From: Hofstenia miamia
Lineage: Eukaryota; Xenacoelomorpha; Acoela; Hofsteniidae
DNA length: 64,000 nt
Direction of reading: 5' to 3'
Assembly (NCBI GenBank): GCA_900660155.1
Contig: CABFPE010000006.1
Span: 1,969,890 to 2,033,889 of the forward strand
The notes under the pieces were generated by a model. The model was not told where the DNA came from, did no database searches, and worked only from the letters and a program-made list of their open reading frames with translations. Made by a program: the position numbers and the translations under genes. Below, one piece after another: positions 59,536 to 64,000 of this stretch; position 1 is the stretch's first letter; the number at the start of each line of letters is the position of its first letter.

Positions 59536-59746
59536 NNNNNNNNNNNNNNNNNNNNNNNNNNNNNNNNNNNNNNNNNNNNNNNNNNNNNNNNNNNNNNNNN
59601 NNNNNNNNNNNNNNNNNNNNNNNNNNNNNNNNNNNNNNNNNNNNNNNNNNNNNNNNNNNNNNNNNNNNNNNNNNNNNNNNNNNNNNNNNNNNNNNNNNNN
59701 NNNNNNNNNNNNNNNNNNNNNTATATATATATATATATATATATAT
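59536..59746. repeat. assembly gap (59536-59721) with (TA)n on its right
   Basis: A 186-N gap followed by an AT repeat and then GCAATGGCGGATCCATTGG, a hAT-like end motif at 59747. The gap is probably unresolved (TA)n. Confidence 0.95.
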
Positions 59747-60389
59747 GCAATGGCGGATCCATTGGAAGCACTTTTGTCATGCAGTCCCCCAATCAGCTCA
59801 TTTTTTCTGAAATATGTGATATTTAGTATCTAATTGACGGTAAATTTTCAATTATATAGGCCTAACTAAGCTTTATTTGTATTGAAATAAATAGATTATA
59901 AAATTTGAATTCAAAACAAAAAAATATCCACACTGTTCTGAAAAAAAATTACATAAATTTGCAATATACAAGAATTTTCTATCATTTTTTAGAATTTCTG
60001 AAAGATATTGACATTAGTTTTTCAGTGATCTCATCGACTAACATTATTTCCCTCTATAGTTTAGATTCCGAACCTACAAAACGCAACTTTATTCCTACAT
60101 ATAAATTTAATATTCAGCTAAGATCATTCAAATCCCAACATGCTATGGTCTTAAGAATCAAGGTGCTCAAAAGTATTGATTTTATTCTGATCTAAAACAC
60201 ATATTTGTAAAATGTGTGCTTACAACTTAAAAAATATTTTATCAATACTACTTAAAAGGCACCGCCTTTCAAAGGTTCTCAAGCAAAAAATTTATATGGA
60301 TTATGCTGTTATAGAATTCTAAATATTCGTAAACAGTTAAAATTAAAACTTTTATTAAGCTCTATATCTACCAAATCTCTACTAGTTCT

Positions 60390-61175
60390 TAAATAATAAT
60401 AATAAATGACTTCAATTACCTACATGTAAAATTAGGTACAAATCATAAAATAGATGAGTATAAAGCATCGTATCTGTTAAATAATAATGAAGATCGGAAA
60501 CGACGGTTTGAACAATTGGGTGATAGAAACCAACTACACGGTTGCATCAGATCAAACGATTATAAATATGTGAACACATACGATCTTAGGTTTATCTTAA
60601 GTATATGATGTTCTGAGAATACATCTAAATCTAAATTGATACGGCATTTAAGAAAATTTACAAGTAGAATAACTCTTGTAAAATAATTACCAAATGAAAT
60701 TACTTTCTTAAAGTGATTAAGCTCAAAAGTAACATGAATGCCATATCGTGTTCCATACACTATTGTTATATGATAATTAATTAAAATGTCAATGTCAATG
60801 GAATGATTAAGTAATTGAATAAAATAGAGAAGATCATTAATTTGAAAAATATAAGAAATAGGGAGACAATTAGTAATTTTCAGGTATTCAATGTAGTTGA
60901 TATAATTCCTAAATACCCATTTGCGAGCACGATCATGAAATTTCTCTAGCTTCGTAATAGTAGCTCGATTTAGCCACCATGCTTGTGTTGCATACAATAA
61001 CACTGAAAGAACAGCACTTCCATACACAGTAGACGACGTTTAGTTATAGTTCGTGCACAAAAAGGAACGTTATTCCGTAGAAAAATAAATGCTTAGTAGC
61101 TTTTTACAATTGTGATTCGGAATGTTGTGTCCAGTTTAAATTTCTTGAAATAATAATACCGAGATTTTCTTAGTA
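60390..61175 (-). mobile_element. 5'-truncated LINE 3' end (reverse transcriptase thumb)
   Basis: Read on the minus strand, GIIISRNLNWTQHSES lies at about 61160 in a broken frame. A 155-codon open stretch at 61027-60560 holds VLLYATQAWWLNRATITKLE then FHDRARKWV, and a C-terminal tail. A (TTA)n-type tail (AATAATAATAAA on plus) at about 60390-60404 marks the 3' end. The LLYATQAWW and LEKFHDRARKW motifs are the thumb of CR1/Jockey-type LINEs, the same general group as 8128-9172. Confidence 0.8.
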
Positions 61176-61470
61176 TCTTTAAAAGGTAGAGTTTACAAGA
61201 ACTGAAAGATAGATAACTAGTAGTGTAATACTTGTTCTGAAATCATAATTAAAGAAAAAAATGTTTCAAATGTACCATATAAATATGCATCTTTCTAAAT
61301 ATGCACGGACTATCAAAAGAATGCATTCAAAGCATTCAATTTTATAGAAAATATTTCATAGTATTATGTTTTAAATGCGTCGATATGGGCAGTAAAAACA
61401 AAGTCGAAGGTGCTATTGATTATTTCTCAAATATTTCAATATGAATGCCTTTGTAGAAGTGTACACAGAT

Positions 61471-61770
61471 CTACAAAAAATAACCACATTTTAAATCAAA
61501 AAAATTAGCACTATCACTGAAGAATTGAAGATCCTTTATAACGAAATAAATCAATCTATTCCATATATCAAATTTGAACTTGAAATTCTTAATAAAAGAC
61601 CTGATAATCAACAAATTGCGATGGCAAACACCGATTTCCCGCTTCCCAACTTCCGTACAGTTCATACAGTACAGTTTGTATGTATTATCGTTCCACATTA
61701 GAATTTTAAAAACTTCATCCAGTAGATAACGAAAAATGGGAAATTCTTTGGTTTGCAGGACATTTATCAC
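61471..61770 (-). CDS. unrecognised 99-codon open frame
   Basis: The frame encodes NVLQTKEFPIFRYLLDEVFK, then LYCMNCTEVGKREIGVCHRN and a hydrophobic/aromatic C-terminus ending LKCGYFL. It has CxxC-like cysteines and looks more protein-like than chance frames nearby, but no family is recognised and no splice or start context supports it. It lies just upstream of the minus-strand LINE end and could be a LINE or transposon relic. Confidence 0.2.
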   Translation of the reverse strand: MINVLQTKEFPIFRYLLDEVFKILMWNDNTYKLYCMNCTEVGKREIGVCHRNLLIIRSFIKNFKFKFDIWNRLIYFVIKDLQFFSDSANFFDLKCGYFL

Positions 61771-62190
61771 GTGAATTTATTTTTGCGATTGTGTATTATC
61801 CTCCTTTTAATAAACAAACAGAATAAAAAATCTGTCCATTTTTTGTCTTATAGAGCTTTGTAGCAGGTTTTTCCTTGGCTTCCTCCCAATTATACGCAGT
61901 AAAGCTTAATTTATGATAAATATTGAAATACAAGCATGTTACTTTTCGGCTACATCAAAAAATGACTACAAAATATATTTAAATTCTTTCATTTTTAATG
62001 CGTTAACATTGTTTCAACTTGTGCAAAAAATCTCTTTCAATTACTGACTAAGCTAAATATTTAAAGTAACTCTAAATCACAAACTATTCATCAAAATAGG
62101 AAACAATGTTTATTGTGGAAATCTACAGCACATTCATTAACATTTAGCAGATTTTCTAGCAAGAGCAAAAATCTAAATGCAAAAATAAAG

Positions 62191-62196
62191 TTTATT
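62191..62196 (-). promoter_or_regulatory. poly(A) signal AATAAA
   Basis: On the minus strand AATAAA lies about 20 nt after the stop codon of the terminal exon at 62216-62347, and another AATAAA overlaps that stop. This is a compact, plausible 3' end. Confidence 0.5.
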
Positions 62197-62215
62197 ACAA
62201 AAAATTTCATAAAAT

Positions 62216-62347
62216 TTATTTATTAGAAATAACTGATTGTGAATCATCATCTGGACTTTTCGGCGGCGGTGGTCTTAGAGGATCTTTGGCTGCCAGCATT
62301 CGCTGCATCTCTGATAGAATTGTGGAGTCTGTTGGAATTTGATTTCC
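62216..62347 (-). CDS. terminal coding exon of an unrecognised gene
   Basis: Acceptor CATTTGGTTTTAG then an open frame reading GNQIPTDSTILSEMQRMLAA, KDPLRPPPPKSPDDDSQSV and ISNK before TAA at 62216-62218, with poly(A) signals right after. A short helix is followed by a proline stretch and an acidic/serine tail, a typical disordered C-terminus. Codon use is far less AT-biased than the surroundings (GCAGCCAAAGATCC, CCACCGCCGCCG), which supports real coding sequence. No family recognised. Probably the same gene as the exon at 62756-62965. Confidence 0.6.
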   Translation of the reverse strand, partial: GNQIPTDSTILSEMQRMLAAKDPLRPPPPKSPDDDSQSVISNK

Positions 62348-62755
62348 CTAAAACCAAATGAAATTTGAAAACTGTATTAAGATTTAGAATTTCTGAAAAA
62401 CACTAAGATGAAACTTATGAAATATTTATAAAATATAATGGTAATTAATAGGAAAAAACAATTTTGTTTAATTCCAATATAAATTGCTTATTTCTAAAGG
62501 TTTATATTAGTATGCAGGAAGTTCAAAAGATTTCAATATTGGATTACTAATATTCTTAATATTATTTATGTAATTTTTTCTGCTAAAAGTAAGTATGCAA
62601 TCCATAATCAGATTGTAATCATTTACTATGGTCGATAAAATTACCCCTTTAATAGTCAACCATGCAATGAGATAAATAGTACTAAAGAGGACATTTGAAT
62701 GAATAGGGTTTTTGAGTATGGTAAAATATGGGAGTGAGATGTGTTTCCTACATTA

Positions 62756-62965
62756 TTAGTTTCTAGAACTGTTTCTAGAAATTGTAGATGATAAATGCTT
62801 TGTTCCAGGACGAGTAGATGCTCTGCCAGTCATTAACTCAGAATCACTGGCTAAAACGCTTTTGCTGTCTGCTACAGAAGATTTTTCAAATAATGAGGCT
62901 TCTCGTGCTTCAAGAATGCTCTGAATTTCAAAATATGCACCCAAAGATGGCGAAAATAAGTTGTT
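62756..62965 (-). CDS. coding exon of an unrecognised gene
   Basis: Acceptor CTCTTTTATATAG then an open frame NNLFSPSLGAYFEIQSILEA, REASLFEKSSVADSKSVLAS, DSELMTGRASTRPGTK and HLSSTISRNSSRN, ending at TAA. It is serine-rich and low in hydrophobic residues, so probably disordered, and clearly coding-like. The true 3' boundary is unclear: no strong donor is visible before the stop, and a weak one (AACA/GTTCTA) would join the next exon in another frame. The stop may therefore end an alternative transcript. Confidence 0.5.
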   Translation of the reverse strand, partial: NNLFSPSLGAYFEIQSILEAREASLFEKSSVADSKSVLASDSELMTGRASTRPGTKHLSSTISRNSSRN

Positions 62966-64000
62966 CTATATAAAAGAGTTCAAATTATTATCACAATATA
63001 CACACCATTATGAATGAAGAAAACATTATTAATACATATTTACATTGTCACGTAAAATACAATAAATACTTTATAGTAGTTAATTTGTCAATAACTATTG
63101 TCTGCAAACTTTTAGCATAGCTATCATTAATGATAGTATCCTATTCTTGTTTTGTTGTTCATAGGTATATATGCATATCTGGATTTTCAATCGATTCCTG
63201 CTATAATGAGTTGAAATAGTGAAGTCAACTTGATACTAAATTTTATGACACCAATATAGCTAATTGTGAAATTGAATTAAAAAATGATTTTATATATAAA
63301 TTGTCTGGCCGCATAAACGAAATAAATTATAATATCAGGGCCTGTATTTACATGCTTAAAGCATGAAGCATATTCTTAAGAACATTTTTACGCAAATTTC
63401 TATGATGTCACGAATATTTTATCGATTTTCAGACTCAAAGCCGAAACGTACACACTTCATAAATTTTGAAACTTATCGACTTGATAATCAAGAGTGAAGA
63501 TGTCATTACAACATCTTTCAGTTTTCTTCCCGAATTTATAAATCATCTGCAAGGAAAGTGATCTCTTTGCAATCAGTTTGAGATACTCCCGGCGATAGTC
63601 ACAGAACAAGCACAGGGAAAGAAGTACAAAGAAAAGCTGAATACAATTCTTAAAAGAAATCCAGATTTTCGATCTATGAGAGCATTTGTACTAGTTATAA
63701 AGTGATATTAATCCTATATTATATACTGTAGATAAACATATAGAAATGCGACTCTAGTTTTGGTGTAAATCGAGAGAGTTGTTTTAACTTCACATGTGTC
63801 AAATTCAAGCACTACACGAATGTTGATGACGGTTGATTTCTTGACGCAACATTTATGTGTCAATTGGCATAAAACAGTGTACCTTGGTAATTGAATATCT
63901 GCTCTCTTAACATAGTTTTTGCACACATTTTAAAGCATATTTTCAAAATTTCGAGGCATTTTTTGAGGCATATTGGCATGCTCTTAAGCATAAAAATCAG
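62966..64000. other. no gene seen
   Basis: AT-rich; no supported exon, RNA or repeat boundary. It would be intron or upstream sequence of the minus-strand gene if that gene continues beyond the window. Confidence 0.4.

Noticed and set aside
1-64000. CRISPR arrays, bacterial operons, Shine-Dalgarno sites and replication origins
   Set aside because: The window is eukaryotic; repeats present are microsatellites and transposon ends, and no regularly spaced repeat array was seen.

Overview
This is an AT-rich window of an animal nuclear genome, most likely an invertebrate. The evidence is a host gene split into several exons with GT/AG splice sites, an intronless lysosomal phospholipase gene, many CR1/Jockey-type LINE fragments, and Tc1/mariner, hAT and piggyBac-type DNA elements. 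One element has a transposase of a kind common in arthropod genomes (N-terminal helix-turn-helix, C-terminal CDFF region). The species cannot be named from the sequence; an arthropod is only a guess. Long (TA)n tracts flank three of the four N gaps on both sides and the 17.1-18.1 kb gap on its right side.

Layout. 0-9.2 kb: two 5'-truncated minus-strand LINEs head to tail, a hAT-type MITE, a piggyBac-type MITE and a plus-strand LINE 3' end. 9.3-16.6 kb: a hAT MITE with a perfect 8-bp target duplication, a pogo/Tigger-like relic, a small Tc1/mariner MITE, an assembly-type tandem duplication, a 135-bp TTAA MITE and a LINE scrap. 17.1-18.1 kb: gap. 19.8-21.0 kb: an intact single-exon group XV (lysosomal) phospholipase A2 gene on the minus strand. 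23.6-33.9 kb: a dense transposon nest. It holds a deleted DNA transposon, a foldback-like element with repeated TATAATGG motifs, a LINE with a restriction-like endonuclease split by a hAT element, a CR1-like LINE carrying a 0.56-kb hairpin MITE, and a hAT-like element carrying a Tc1 relic.

35.3-51.6 kb: a plus-strand arrestin-domain gene. Three strong exons near 43.9, 48.2 and 50.0 kb and a terminal exon at 51.5 kb join in matching phase. A possible extra 5' exon lies at 35.3 kb and a possible cassette exon at 51.3 kb. Its introns are full of LINE and Tc1 relics. 52-61 kb: decayed coding blocks, a 242-bp MITE, a piggyBac-type element with a 16-bp palindrome, and a LINE 3' end. 62.2-63.0 kb: two likely minus-strand exons of an unrecognised gene, the last followed closely by a poly(A) signal.

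Two host loci can be named (phospholipase A2 group XV and an arrestin-domain protein). They show no evident functional link. Most remaining recognisable sequence is transposon-derived. I did not find a convincing new biological system. The most informative structures are the nested insertions, whose target duplications can be read exactly, and the arrestin gene scattered between repeats. No retrovirus-like or other capsid-bearing element was recognised.
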